Numbered from the stretch's first letter, positions 10,018 through 19,571 are shown. The stretch is 64,000 bases of DNA from Sepioteuthis lessoniana (GCA_963585895.1 OY757921.1:78756147-78820146); one strand, 5' to 3'. Numbers and translations are program-made. The notes: generated by a model from the sequence alone, not told the origin.

Positions 10018-10106
10018 GGGGAAGACAGCCGATACTATTTACCCAACCCCTCCGCTCGGGCAGGATATGACACAAGGTCAATTTTTAAGCGGGGAAGACA
10101 GCCGAT
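10018..10106 (-). mobile_element. SINE-B, 57 bp 3' end with 16-bp target duplication
   Basis: Only the last 57 bp of SINE-B are present (10,034-10,090, reverse strand: 'acccaacccctccgctcgg' through 'caatttttaagc'). They are bounded by a perfect 16-bp direct repeat, GGGGAAGACAGCCGAT, at 10,018-10,033 and 10,091-10,106. This is a genuine, strongly 5'-truncated retroposition, not a leftover of a larger copy. Confidence 0.9.
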
Positions 10107-10346
10107 GGATAATAAACAAATCAAGGCTTGTCAACCAGTGTGGAGAAATAAAAGTTAATGACACGTGTTTTAATATGACTTGCTGATGCAATAATTAAGA
10201 AGATATTATGTAAGTGAAGATAATTTTGGATTCAATCGGGAGTTGAGATTTGAAACCCAAAGAGACAAGTTGGGTTAGACGATAGTCAAGACGGAGGGTG
10301 GGTGCCTCTTTCTAGCTGCACGCGAGATTCGATCATAAAACCCCTA

Positions 10347-10713
10347 TGTTGTATATTGACTTTTGAAAGAGCCTTCAATCAGAGATATCTGGGACAGGAT
10401 ATTCCAGCTGTATAAACAAGAAGACAGCTCGCGTGGTTTGACAAGTGGAGGCATATCACGTGAATCACAACCGGCGTTATGAAATTATACATACACTAGT
10501 ACCCACGTTACGCTATCAGTCAGCCAGTTGGAGCCACGATTAAGTCAGGGCAGGTCACATTGCATGCCACCCACGGTGAGGGGGAGGACAGTAGCCCTTC
10601 CTAGTCGAGAAGCAGAAGTAGTGTTAAGTGGTGTTATTAAATTAGAAAACACAGTGTGGGTTAAGATATAGGTTAATATTGCAGTCCCCCGACGGCCTGT
10701 GTCCAGTTCCTTC

Positions 10714-10779
<66 letters not shown>

Positions 10780-10866
10780 GAAGTTTCAACCATTTCGAAA
10801 GAGAGACGTATATTTTTGTAAAGAAGTGTCATGGTCATTCATTCGTTCCTTATACCGTTATACAAT
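10347..10866 (+). mobile_element. LTR-2-like solo LTR fossil, diverged, with (CT)n inside
   Basis: It follows LTR-2 (24,893-25,358) block by block: 'tgtatattgacttttgaaag', 'gttatgaaattatacat', 'gtgtgggttaagatataggt' and 'aaagaagtgtcatggtcatt'. A (CT)n tract at 10,715-10,774 occupies the place of the CT-rich run in LTR-2. Fossil LTR, older than the other LTR-2 copies; no internal region adjoining. Confidence 0.55.
10715..10774. repeat. (TC)n microsatellite
   Basis: About 30 CT units inside the LTR-2-like fossil. It gives artefactual RERERE and SLSLSL frames. Confidence 0.95.
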
Positions 10867-11019
10867 ACTTACAAGATCTTTCTCTCTTCCTAGTGCTTCC
10901 GTCGGACTGCTTGAATTGGAGACTTTTTCGTATTACGAATGACCTCTGATTTTTTTTTTTTAAATTTGATTATTCAACATAATCATTTACGTTGCTGTCA
11001 CGGCTGAGTAAAAAGTAAA

Positions 11020-11250
11020 ATTGAAAGAAAGTGAAAAGAAGGATAAGTACTTCGACCTTGCTAGGGAATTGGTGCTTTTGGTACAGTCACTAAAGGTTTG
11101 GTAAATGGACTGGAGGGCTTGGAAATAAGAGGACGAGTAGATACCATCCAAACTACAGCATTATTGAGATTGGCCCGAATACGGAGAAATATCCTGGAGA
11201 CTTGAGGTGATTTGCTGTCACTCAAACTCTTGTAAAAGACCATCAGCAAA
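11020..11250 (+). mobile_element. LINE-K 3' end
   Basis: One frame reads IGAFGTVTKGLVNGLEGLEI and DTIQTTALLRLARI followed by RRNILET and a stop. This GA(L/F)GTV(P/T)KGL...TALLRSARILRRVLE block is the C-terminus of a common invertebrate non-LTR retrotransposon ORF. The N-terminal side ('tacttcgaccttgctagggaattg', YFDLAREL) is fused directly to it, so a few dozen codons were lost between them. Related to 54,330-55,325. Confidence 0.7.
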
Positions 11251-11332
11251 CGTTGATGTGAAAAACTCTCAAGGAGTAAGTGATAATGATAATAATCCTT
11301 AGTAAATTATTCAACAGATCAATTTGACCAAT

Positions 11333-11405
11333 GCCAGGAACTCTAACGGGTACTACCACTTTGGGTCAGAGTTAACCTGGGAATAATGACAATTAAGTGA
11401 TATTT
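11333..11405 (-). mobile_element. Element D fragment
   Basis: Short match to the D block 'gtactaccactttgggtcag...gttaacctgggaataatgac'. Confidence 0.5.
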
Positions 11406-12019
11406 CACATTAGAAGCAGGTTTAATGGAACAGATTAAAATGAGAATTTGTTTTAAGTTTCAGAACAGAACAATAGAAGAATTGAAGGTAACTCAACAGC
11501 AGAAACCTCATCAAAGGGATAAATACCTAGACAGTATAATAAACCTTTCTATAAGGTTTTCGGGGAATAGTGGATATTATTAGGTGTTATCTATTACCAA
11601 ACTCTACAGCATTGAAACTCTGTAACCAAAAATAAAATCGCATAAATATTAGATTGTTCGGAAAATACTGTCTGATCTTAGTATAAATTTTTATTCCTGA
11701 ATGAACGACTTTACACGTCAAGTCGTTTTACCCGTCACAGTCTTCCGCAGGGAACTTTTCAGGCCATGTCCAAATCGGCATTGCACGATGCACAGTCTTG
11801 TCAGACTTTCTGACTGTCTTCGAGCATACTCTAACACACAAAACGTCTTTTCTTTTCTTGTAAATGGTATTTGTATACTTAAAATGAAAAAAAAAAAACA
11901 TTGAAAATTAAACAGAATTTTGTGCTGTCTCTACGCCAACTGTTAAAATTTGGGATCATTTGGATAAGAAGTGGTCAAATTATTAGATTATGAAATTATA
12001 ATGAAATTTTCTGAAACAT
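11406..12019. other. Unassigned AT-rich stretch
   Basis: No recognised element or gene. Includes a poly(A) run near 11,888-11,898. Confidence 0.5.
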
Positions 12020-12636
12020 TATGTATAAGTATGTACTACTGTATGGTTGCACTACATGGAGACTTACAAAACGATTAAAGAAAAAGCTCGATGGAAACTA
12101 CACAAGGATGCTACATGCTGTTTTGAATAAATCCTGGAAGCAATTGTACAGCCACTTTCCTCCCATCTCACAAACCATCCAAGTAAGGTTTTGTTTGGTT
12201 TCTATGTTTAATGGCATATCAACCTTCATGAGTTATTTAATACAAAGAGATCACTGTAGAAGAAGTGTAGTGATGTCATTTAACCCATAGCTGGGAGGAT
12301 GAGGGAGTTTAATACGTTATCCAAGGGTATTAGACCGAATGCGAACGTAATAGCGCAACTGGTGCTCGAACCCACTTACTTCAAGGCTGCAATAGAGTAC
12401 TTTAATCGTTACTCCAAGGGTACTCCTCTTCCTCTTAGCAAGACATTCAGGATACTGCTGGAGAAGTGAGGACAAACTTATAAGCGATGGACTTCTACGT
12501 ATGGACACACTAGGGTTACATTAACCAACTCTGTACTGACACTGGATGCCATCTAGTCGATTTACCAAGAGAGATGGCTGATAGAGAAGGAACACGAGAG
12601 AAAATCAAAGGAAACCGTGCCATCAGCATGATTTGG
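12020..12636 (+). mobile_element. LINE-R C-terminal remnant split by a SINE-C
   Basis: Left part (12,020-12,186) reads YKYVLLYGCTTWRLTKRLKK and LDGNYTRMLHAVLNKSWKQL through PISQTIQV; the right part (12,446-12,636) continues with 'gacattcaggatactgctgg' (RHSGYCW-like) to the end of the ORF. A reverse-strand SINE-C lies between. The LINE was therefore in place before the SINE. Confidence 0.85.
12187..12445 (-). mobile_element. SINE-C inserted in LINE-R
   Basis: Read in reverse: a head rich in changes, box B 'gagcaccagttgcgctatt'-like, core 'aatacccttggataacg'-like, and the tail seen on the plus strand as 'tttaatggcatatcaacctt'. I could not define a clear target duplication at the LINE borders. 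Confidence 0.75.
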
Positions 12637-12644
12637 TGATGGTT

Positions 12645-13250
12645 GGTTGTTTGGGTTTTATGGCATATAAACCTTTGCAGGTTATTAAATGCCAAATCCA
12701 TTTTTATACAATTAATCAGTTCTATATCAAACAATTCAGTTTAGCATGAGTATAGTTTGTCAACACCATTTCTACTTCAAGCTATTCAACTTAGTCAAAC
12801 AGTTCTAATTCAACCAATTCATTTTAGTATATGTATAGATTTTGTTTACACAGTTAAATGTCAAAACAGTTCTATTTCAAACAATTCTGTTTGGCATAAG
12901 TACGCAGTTTAAATACAAAAACAATAAACACTCGATACCGTGGTTTAGTTATATTTGACCCATAGATAGGACCCTATCAGGTGCTACCACTCCAGGCTAG
13001 AGTGGACCTAGAAGCAATGACAATGAAGAGGTACTCCGCATTCCCCAAAGCTCCACCATCACTGGAACCTCACCATCAGATTCTTCAGTGTCATATCTAG
13101 GATGCTCGTTGGATGGGGTCTTACCACTCTGCAGAGAATCAGCCGGTGTATTCTACAGTTCCAGTCAACTGGACCACTCGTTGGAGGGGTCTTACCCCTC
13201 TGCAGAGAAACAGTCGGTGTATTCTACAGCCCCCCTCCCGATGATGAAAG
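12645..13250 (-). mobile_element. Element D, reverse strand
   Basis: Starts with (TTGG)-type tail 'ggttggttgtttgggtttta', then the 'caaacaattcagtttagcat' subrepeats, and the 5' blocks 'gtgctaccactccaggct', 'gcattccccaaagctcc', 'ctctgcagagaa'. The last block (about 13,090-13,230) is duplicated. Confidence 0.8.
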
Positions 13251-13995
13251 ATAGAAAATTATGAGACTAATGGTCATCGTTGGACTTTATTTCTGCTAAA
13301 GGCGCAACAAATATAATTGAATAATTTTCCACTTGAGATGATCGCTAATTTTTCTTATTTTTATTTTCATTTTATTTGTTTATTTATTTATTTACCATTG
13401 ATAGTAACAGTTACAAACGTTTTAATCAAAATACCAAACAACTGAACCTGATTAATTTATCCAATTTGATTGTAAAAATAATTTGAATGTAAATATGATA
13501 TAGCCAAACTTGTAGCAAGATTATTTGAGGTTAGTCTCACAGCCAGTGGCAAGAGTTGAAGGTTTTTGGAATGATACCAGTTGTCAAAATATCTGACAGT
13601 TTCAATGTACAAAGAATTGTATAAGAGCACACTGATGCACAATATTTGCATGTATGACGAGCTGGTTAGAAAAAGAGAGACAGGGAGATGCACCTTCACA
13701 GTGGTGAAATATTAACATTTGTATGATTTAATTAAATTCCTTGTCTAAACTCGTTTATTTCACTCGTCTAAGCGTAGAAACTTCAAACTTAGGCGATAAT
13801 CGCCTCCCAACCATTATAAGCTACATTCAAATCACCATCAGTTATGGAACTTCGTGAGAAGTGTTTCATCTCGGGTACAGCTTGTTCTGTCGGTTGGGTC
13901 AAGAATACGTTAAATGTATCTAATAAAGAAAGGTAACCGCTCCCCCCACCTTCATCCCAAAAAGGGATGTCCTGGGTAAGATGTTAAACTATATC
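13251..13995. other. Unassigned stretch
   Basis: AT-rich, no recognised element; no open frame with a family signature. Confidence 0.5.
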
Positions 13996-14089
13996 TAATG
14001 GTGAGCTTCCAGTTCTCGGGCTTTGGGGAATGTGGAGTACCCCTTTACTGCCATTACTCCCAGGTCCACTCTAACCTGGGTCAAAAATA
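13996..14089 (+). mobile_element. Element D fragment, forward strand
   Basis: Carries 'gggctttggggaatgtggag' and 'gccattactcccaggtccac', the forward-strand reading of the D 5' blocks. Confidence 0.65.
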
Positions 14090-14258
14090 TCTGTTTCAAA
14101 AAACATTCGTATCCGATTGGAACGGATGTAAAACAAAAAAGCTCTTAAGAAACGACAACACAAAAAATCTAAATATGTACAACGAATGTGATTCCCAAAC
14201 CTATAGACAAAAAAAACCTTAGACGGGTTGTCATGCCGTTACAATCAATCAATCAAGT
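14090..14258 (+). mobile_element. Element F with (AATC)n tail
   Basis: Contains 'aaatatgtacaacgaatgtg', 'ccttagacgggttgtcatgc' and ends 'caatcaatcaatcaa'. Best copy for defining the 3' end of the family. Confidence 0.65.
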
Positions 14259-14399
14259 TATTATTCCTATAATCGAGTAGCCTCTGATCTCAGGACGAAT
14301 AATACAAAATTGATTTTCACAAAGATTTCGTTTTAATGATTTTCTTTTCTTCTAGGCTCTATAAGAAACGAAAATAGTGCTTATAAGGTCTGCCTAATT

Positions 14400-14612
14400 C
14401 TATTAATTGTCTACAGAGGAGAAGGCAGTGTTTTATAAATCCTCCCATCTCTTGTAATTCGGTCGATATATGTATCTTCCATCTCCATAACACTGTGAGT
14501 AGTTCTGTCTTTAGTTCTACCCACTCTGCGAATAACCACCACCGCCACTATCATCACTATAGCCACCACCACCACCACCTTGATTAGAATGGCCATCAAA
14601 GCTCCAATGTCT
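14400..14612 (-). pseudogene. Possible retrocopy/exon of a glycine-rich RNA-binding protein
   Basis: On the minus strand one frame reads WSFDGHSNQGGGGGGYSDDS, then GGGGYSQSG, then (after two stops) RQNYSQCYGDGRYIY and NYKRWEDL before a third stop. Gly/Tyr/Ser-rich tails of this sort are typical of hnRNP A/B and cold-inducible RNA-binding proteins. The in-frame stops make a live exon unlikely; a degraded retrocopy is more likely. A (CCACCA)n-like run alone could mimic the glycine stretch, so this is tentative. Confidence 0.35.
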
Positions 14613-14615
14613 ACT

Positions 14616-14952
14616 GCGATATTTGGTTAGATTAGGTTATTTGGTTTAATAAAGTAAAGTTGGCGACCGTAGTCGAGGGTGACCCAAAGGCCCCTTTTTC
14701 GATAGCTACTACACCGAGGTGTAGGGGAGGGCGCAACTCTTTTTTCTGGATTGCTCCATTTTACACTTGATTCGTATCTTATAATGCTGAGTGTTAAGCA
14801 AGGAGGCATCAAGTACCATTTTTTGAGTCTTTGGTATGACTGGACCTGGGATTGAACCCAGGTCTCCGGGGCCATTGGCGAACATTCTAACCATCATGCC
14901 AATGTCCGGTAAAAATTGGTTTAATAAATAACCTAATCTAACCAAATATCGC
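14616..14952. repeat. Perfect 26-bp palindrome arms with a SINE in the loop
   Basis: Left arm 14,616-14,641 (GCGATATTTGGTTAGATTAG...) and right arm 14,927-14,952 are perfect reverse complements. The loop holds SINE-A and its 12-bp target duplication, TTGGTTTAATAA at 14,641-14,652 and 14,916-14,927. Removing SINE and one duplication leaves a near-continuous 62-bp palindrome, so the SINE entered a pre-existing hairpin-forming site. Confidence 0.9.
14653..14915 (-). mobile_element. SINE-A, full length, with 12-bp target duplication
   Basis: Reverse-strand SINE-A; its plus-strand reading begins 'gtaaagttggcgaccgtagt' and ends with the head ('aacattctaaccatcatgcc'). Target duplication TTGGTTTAATAA on both sides. 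Confidence 0.9.
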
Positions 14953-15003
14953 TGTATCAACCCTTGATGGTTATTTAATACCAAATCTTGTTTATGAATC
15001 ATA
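14953..15003 (-). mobile_element. Element D/SINE-C tail fragment
   Basis: 'tgtatcaacccttgatggtt' plus 'atttaataccaaatcttg': the shared tail only. Confidence 0.55.
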
Positions 15004-15378
15004 TTGGCCGATCATTATATATGTAGGACTAATTATTTATATGACTGTTTCTCTGTCTTGTACAAGCCTACGTTTAAAAAACATCTTGCCTTTTTAGAGG
15101 CTATTATGCTAAATTGCCCTTCCTTTTGCAGACAGAGAAGAGAAATGGACGTTCTTTGTCTGTTTGAGGAATTGGGTGGGAATCGCGGAAGTTGAGGTTT
15201 TTCTTTTAAACCTCCCCTCCCACACACTGTGATTTGATATCTTGATCTTTTAAGCGATTCCGGTGTATTTGTTGAAAACGCGCCGAACGAAAGGGTCCCT
15301 CCGATTAGTTTTTTTTTTCTTTATTAATGAATAAATATGAATCCCTTACTTTGTAATGATAAAATTTTCATGCACAAA
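15004..15378. other. Unassigned stretch
   Basis: No family recognised; not obviously low-complexity. Confidence 0.45.
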
Positions 15379-15432
15379 AATATATATATATATGCTTGCT
15401 TTAAAATAATGTTACCTACAAACTCTTCGTTT

Positions 15433-15477
<45 letters not shown>
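15379..15477 (+). repeat. (TA)n pair around a D fragment
   Basis: TA tracts at 15,379-15,396 and 15,440-15,477 with 'gttacctacaaactcttcgt' between them, which is the forward-strand D sequence next to its TA tract. 15,480-15,670 beyond it is unassigned. Confidence 0.75.
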
Positions 15478-15479
<2 letters not shown>

Positions 15480-15668
15480 TTGCAATACTCCACTTAGGCC
15501 TTTATTGAGCTAGACGGGCAGTTGAAGAGACTCTATCAAACCAAACGGCTTGTCATTAAGCCCAACCTCCGATATGATTGGCCCTACCGTGTTTTTCAAA
15601 TTGTTCTCATAGTAAAGAAGTATCCCATTGCATTCCATCTTAGATGTACTTGATGGTGGCGGACGATG

Positions 15669-15716
15669 ATATATATATATATATATATCGAGAGAGAGAG
15701 AGATAGAAAGAGAGAA
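15669..15716. repeat. (TA)n(GA)n compound microsatellite
   Basis: A TA run passes into GAGAGAGATAGAAAGAGAG. Confidence 0.95.
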
Positions 15717-15782
15717 ATGGTAGATTTGGGGGAATCTGACAAGATAATAAAGATAAATGGAAAAATGGGTGAATCAAACACT

Positions 15783-16027
15783 TACAACGGGTTTAGTAGT
15801 AATATTTTGTTCTTTATTCCCAGAAGAACTTCTTCAGACTAAAAAATTTTGAGTTTTTCTACATTTCAGCAAATGAGGAAATAGATAAAATAAAAGAGAA
15901 AAGAAAGTTATAAAGGGAAGAAAAGGGTCTAAGGACAAGACAGAGATAAAGTAGGTGATAGATATGGCTCTGAGTGATGGTGGTAAGGGTTATTGGTTTT
16001 GACTGAGACTGTTTGGGTAGATGGTGG
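15783..16027 (-). repeat. Inverted terminal repeat of the Penelope-like element (3' side)
   Basis: Plus strand includes 'ttctttattcccagaagaac', 'gcaaatgaggaaatagataa' and 'agggtctaaggacaagacag'; the reverse complement of 17,880-18,155 carries the same blocks in the same order. Confidence 0.75.
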
Positions 16028-16335
16028 GGGCTAGGTGGCATCAAACGTATCAGGTTTCATCAGAGATTTGACAAGAGAGAGATGGATTCATTTTAGTGAG
16101 AAAGAAGGAAATATGAGAGAGGAGAAGCTTTTTAAAGAAAAAGAAAAAGTGGGGAAAATGCGAAGGATGGAGGGGACAGGAGTTCAGGCGTATCCTGTTT
16201 CATCAAAGACGTTGACTATAATAGAGTATCTAAATTGAGAGAAAGAAAGAAAAAGAAAAAAGAAAAATTGTCCATAGTATGATAGTATTGAATGAAAAAA
16301 TGTCTTGGTTTTTGATAAAATCTTTTGCTAAATTT

Positions 16336-16680
16336 TTATCCATTCTCTATTTTGATATTATTTTCGTGTAATATAGTGTCTGCCAAGTAGGGTGAAATCT
16401 GATACATGCCGGGATGTTGCTTTATGTGATTTGTTTTGGAAATGATTACAGGTTCTGCCAATCTGCGGGATTTTTTGCAATTCATGGATTTAATTAGAGT
16501 GGCTTGGGAAAAATCAAAAGTGTGTTTGAGATCTAAAATGTGGAAGAGAAGGGCATTTCGGTCGACATTTAATTTAATAGACCGTTTATGTTCGTAGATT
16601 CTTTTTTCTAGATTGCGTCGGGTTTCGCACATCCGATGTCTGTTGTAATCTTTGCATGGAATAGAATATATGCCTGTGTG
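16336..16680 (-). pseudogene. GIY-YIG endonuclease domain of the Penelope-like element
   Basis: Minus-strand frame reads GIYSIPCKDYNRH, CETRRNLEKRIYEHKRSIKL, HILDLKHTFDFSQATLI, KSRRLAEPVIISKTNHIKQH and YQISPYLADTILHENN. It would nick target DNA for reverse transcription. It is the best-preserved coding part of the element, but the catalytic motif region does not look intact. Confidence 0.8.
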
Positions 16681-16901
16681 AGAAGAGGTTGCGTTGTTAG
16701 TTAGTTCGTTCCGATATGTTAGTGAGATTTTTTTATGGTTTGTAATGTGGTTTGTATGACTGGTATTCTACTTTGCTTAATTTGTCATAGAGAGGTTTGT
16801 TATAGGTGTGAGTGAGTAGTAAGACAGATCTGTACGTAATGAGAATAGTAGGAGTGTTTTTCTTAAGTTTGATGATGAAAAAATTAGAGTATTTTAGGTT
16901 T

Positions 16902-17140
16902 GGTTTGGTTTCTTTGTTTAATGGCATATCAACTCTTTTTAGGTTATTTAATGCCAAAGCCATTCTCCTAGAAGAACAGTAGTGGTACTATTTAACCCAT
17001 AGCTGGGAGCATAAGGGGGTTCATACCTTTCCCAAGGGTATTTGCCCGAAAGTGAACGTAATAGCGAGACTGGAGTACGAACTCGTGTACTACAATTCCG
17101 TAGTCCATCGCTTTAACCATTGCACCACGAGGACACTCCA
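16902..17140 (-). mobile_element. SINE-C inserted in the Penelope-like element
   Basis: Reverse-strand, near complete: tail 'tttaatggcatatcaactc', core 'tttcccaagggtatttgccc', head seen as 'ctttaaccattgcaccacg'. Imperfect TATTTTA-type repeats flank it (left 'agtattttagg', right 'catattttaag'), possibly the target duplication. Confidence 0.85.
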
Positions 17141-17334
17141 TATTTTAAGATTTTAAGGGAATTTTCGATGTACTGAAACTCTTCATCTACGTGTTGTGGG
17201 CAACATATTCTAAGTGCTTGTAGATAAAAGCCAATTTCGAGGCCGGTTTTGATTTTGCTGTTGTGGTGGGAGTAAAAATGAATATAATCGTTTTTGTTTG
17301 TGGGTTTGCGGTAAACTTTGAAAATTAAAACATT

Positions 17335-17790
17335 TTAGGGTTTAATAATTAGGATGTCCAGGAAGGGTAGGGTGTTATTTGACTCTTTTTCATATGTAAA
17401 GTTAAGTGAGGGTTCAACATTGTTTAATTTCTCTGAAATCTCTTCGATTTTTATGATTTGGAGTAGGAGAATGAGTATATCGTCTATATATCTAAAATAT
17501 GTAGTATTACTAGGTAGTCTGTATCTAAAAGAGCCGGATTCTAAAAACTCTAAAAACACACAGGCTAACACCCAGCTAAGTGGGTTTTGCATAGGAAGAC
17601 CAGAATTCTGTTTATAGAATTCATTACTAAATTTGAAATAAGTCATGTTAGTTATGAGTTTGCAGATGTCGATCAAAGTGTTTATGGGGATTGATGAGTG
17701 GCATTTGATTTTTCTTTTGTGAGTAGCAGGAAAGTTGAGTCATTTTTGATGGGTATATTTGAGTAGAGGGAAGTTATATCTAAGCTATTC
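17335..17790 (-). pseudogene. Reverse transcriptase core of the Penelope-like element
   Basis: Minus-strand reading: NSLDITSLYSNIPIK (motif A), SNEFYKQNSGLPMQNPLSWV (motif B), TYFRYIDDILILL (motif C), then NFTYEKESNNTLPFLDILI (motif D/E region), all in the expected order. The region upstream of motif A is replaced by an A-rich run. Non-functional. Confidence 0.85.
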
Positions 17791-17794
17791 ACAG

Positions 17795-17878
17795 TTTGTT
17801 TTTTGTTGTTGTTTTTTTTTTGTTTTTTTTTTTTGTTTGTTTGTTTTTTGTTTTTGTTTTTTTGTTTTTTTTTGGCTG
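17795..17878. repeat. T-rich (TTTTGTTT)n low-complexity tract
   Basis: An imperfect poly-T/TTG run at the truncated 5' side of the Penelope-like coding region. It yields artefactual F/C-rich frames. Confidence 0.85.
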
Positions 17879-17879
17879 G

Positions 17880-18155
17880 GGGTGTATATCTACCCATCTA
17901 CCCTGACGATCACATTCAAAACCAATAATTCCTACCACCATCACTTAAACCCATATTTATCTCCATCCCTATTCTTTCCTTATCTGTCTCTTGTCTTTAG
18001 ACCCTTTCCCTTCCTTCATACTTTTATTTTCTCTTTTATTTTATCTATTTCCTCAATTGCTAAAATGTAAAAAAAAAAAAAATCAAAAAATGTTCAGTCT
18101 GAAGAAGTTCTGTAAATAAAGAACGAAATATTACCACTAAACGTGTTGTGTTTTA
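17880..18155 (+). repeat. Inverted terminal repeat of the Penelope-like element (5' side) with a hammerhead-like core
   Basis: Counterpart of 15,783-16,027. At 18,099-18,128 it holds CTGAAGA, a GTTCT/AGAAC hairpin and then GAAA, which fits the conserved strings of a hammerhead ribozyme (CUGANGA, stem II, GAAA). Hammerheads are known in Penelope-like terminal repeats. Stems I and III were not resolved here and one extra A precedes stem II. Confidence 0.6.
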
Positions 18156-18208
18156 TTTTTACACTTTTCCACTTATTTCTATCATTTATATATATATATG
18201 TATATATA

Positions 18209-18522
18209 TTGTCATCCACAGACAGACTGTTTCGTTGTATCACAACTCTTCAGTATGGCTAGACACGTAGGATGCTTGAAGCTCGGATTGAAACCCGACC
18301 AACTTTACTTTAGACTTAGTATCATGCCGCTCAGCCAACAAGCGAACTACGTCAGTTCGGGAGTTATAAGACATTATGAAGTAACTTTCGTTTGTTTACA
18401 TTTTTGCCTTACCGGATACCAGAGTGCTCAATTCATTCGAAGAGCTTTGCATTATGCGAGTGGCAGCCGTAAATTCCTTCGCCAGAATGCTTAACCCCAG
18501 TGGTGGAGCGTATATACATATA
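18209..18522 (-). mobile_element. SINE-S, near full length, between (TA)n tracts
   Basis: Plus strand starts 'ttgtcatccacagacagact' and contains the reversed tRNA-like head around 18,285-18,345 ('ggattgaaacccgacc', box B reversed). The far part 'accagagtgctcaattcatt' to 'tggtggagcg' is conserved with the copies at 42,290-42,595 and 63,566-63,893. All three are bounded by TA runs. Confidence 0.8.
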
Positions 18523-18589
18523 TGGGGGGTGAGTTGTTAACGAAGACTTTGTTGGTAACATTATTATTACACAAACCAGAGCTCATATA

Positions 18590-18930
18590 TTTGCATACAG
18601 TAAAATGGTTTCAGCTATATTTATCGTAATGTAATTGATCCTCAGCCACCGCCTTCTGGCACATTTAAGATACGGCTGAGTACTTCTTTGCTATAAGAGC
18701 AATTTGAAGAATACGGTCGAAACAATCATATAGATGTTAGGACTTGACATGACAAGCCAACTGCTCGTCTCGCCTGGTAACGGCTTAAGTGGAGTGTTGC
18801 TAGTCACGTGTTTACTTACGGGTCACTATCCACAGACAACTGGTAAGCCTCGTTGTGAGAAGTGTTACTCTTCTGCAGAGGTGCTGTCGACGTATTTTAC
18901 AGCCCAGCTGATAGGACGGCCAGCAGCTAG
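18590..18930 (-). mobile_element. Element D, highly diverged
   Basis: Only the 5' block is convincing ('actcttctgcagaggtgctg' and 'attttacagcccagctgat'). The rest is too diverged to align by eye. Confidence 0.45.
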
Positions 18931-18964
18931 AGAAGGATCAAGATCTTCATTGTACATTATAAAT

Positions 18965-19455
18965 CTTTTAGTGGTTCATAAACCTTGACCACCACTGTAA
19001 GGTCTGTTGAAGTCTCTAGAAACACCACCATAATCACCGTTTTACCATTCAGAACCTTAACAAACGTGATGTCCGCCTTTAGCAACTCATCCTTTGGGGA
19101 GAAAATCTATGTTCATAACGACTGAGGAGAAGCGAATGGTGAGAGGAATAAGCACCTTAGCTACGACCGCTACGACTACCATATCCTTCACGTCTGTCAT
19201 TATAATGAAATGTTGGACTGTTACGATTACTTCTATCACTGTGATGTCCAACGTGATCTCTGTCACCATAAATACTTCCTCTTCGATAATCTCTGTGATC
19301 AAAGTGTCCATGACCGAATCTTTTGGAAAGAGTAGAGAGTGTTGCTACAACGCTCTTTCGGTATTTTTCTATCAAAGGTTTTTGCATCTTTTTTTTCCAA
19401 AGAAGCATTTTTTGAAATCTTCACGTATAGGTACTGTCACACATTTCTTGCGTTA
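18965..19455 (-). pseudogene. Possible retrocopy of an Arg/Gly/Tyr-rich RNA-binding protein
   Basis: On the minus strand about 80 codons are open: KRFGHGHFDHRDYRRGSIYG, DRDHVGHHSDRSNR, FHYNDRREGYGSRSGRS, then a stop, then GAYSSHHSLLLSRYEHRFSP, and in another frame NGDYGGVSRDFNRPYSGGQG. The R/D/Y/G-rich low-complexity style resembles tails of SR-like and cold-inducible RNA-binding proteins. No RNA-recognition motif (RNP1/RNP2) is visible nearby, so the identity is only a suggestion. Stops and frame changes indicate a dead copy. Confidence 0.35.
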
Positions 19456-19571
19456 AAGATTGCGTTTACCTGATCTGCAATTTAGTTACACTGCTTCTGA
19501 GTTGCAATGCAAATTTGTAGACTTGTCATCCAGTTTAGTTCCTATTACGATGAACTGTGAACTAAATTGCT

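Larger units (their letters stand above)
15783..18155 (-). mobile_element. Penelope-like retroelement with inverted terminal repeats
   Basis: Minus-strand coding runs from about 17,790 to 16,335. It shows reverse-transcriptase motif A (SLDITSLYSNIP), a GLPM-type motif followed by LACVFLEFLES, motif C (FRYIDDIL) and, downstream, a GIY-YIG-type endonuclease domain (RRNLEKRIYEHKRSI; LKHTFDFSQATLI; QISPYLADTIL). RT followed by GIY-YIG is diagnostic of Penelope-like elements. The RT N-terminal part is missing and the element is degraded. Flanks 15,783-16,027 and 17,880-18,155 are related in inverted orientation, as known for pLTRs of this group. A SINE-C lies inside. Confidence 0.85.

Noticed and set aside
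10545-10942. Frames with RERERE or SLSLSL
   Set aside because: Translated (CT)n tract within an LTR-2-like fossil. The same applies to frames at 476-923 and 57,101-57,144.
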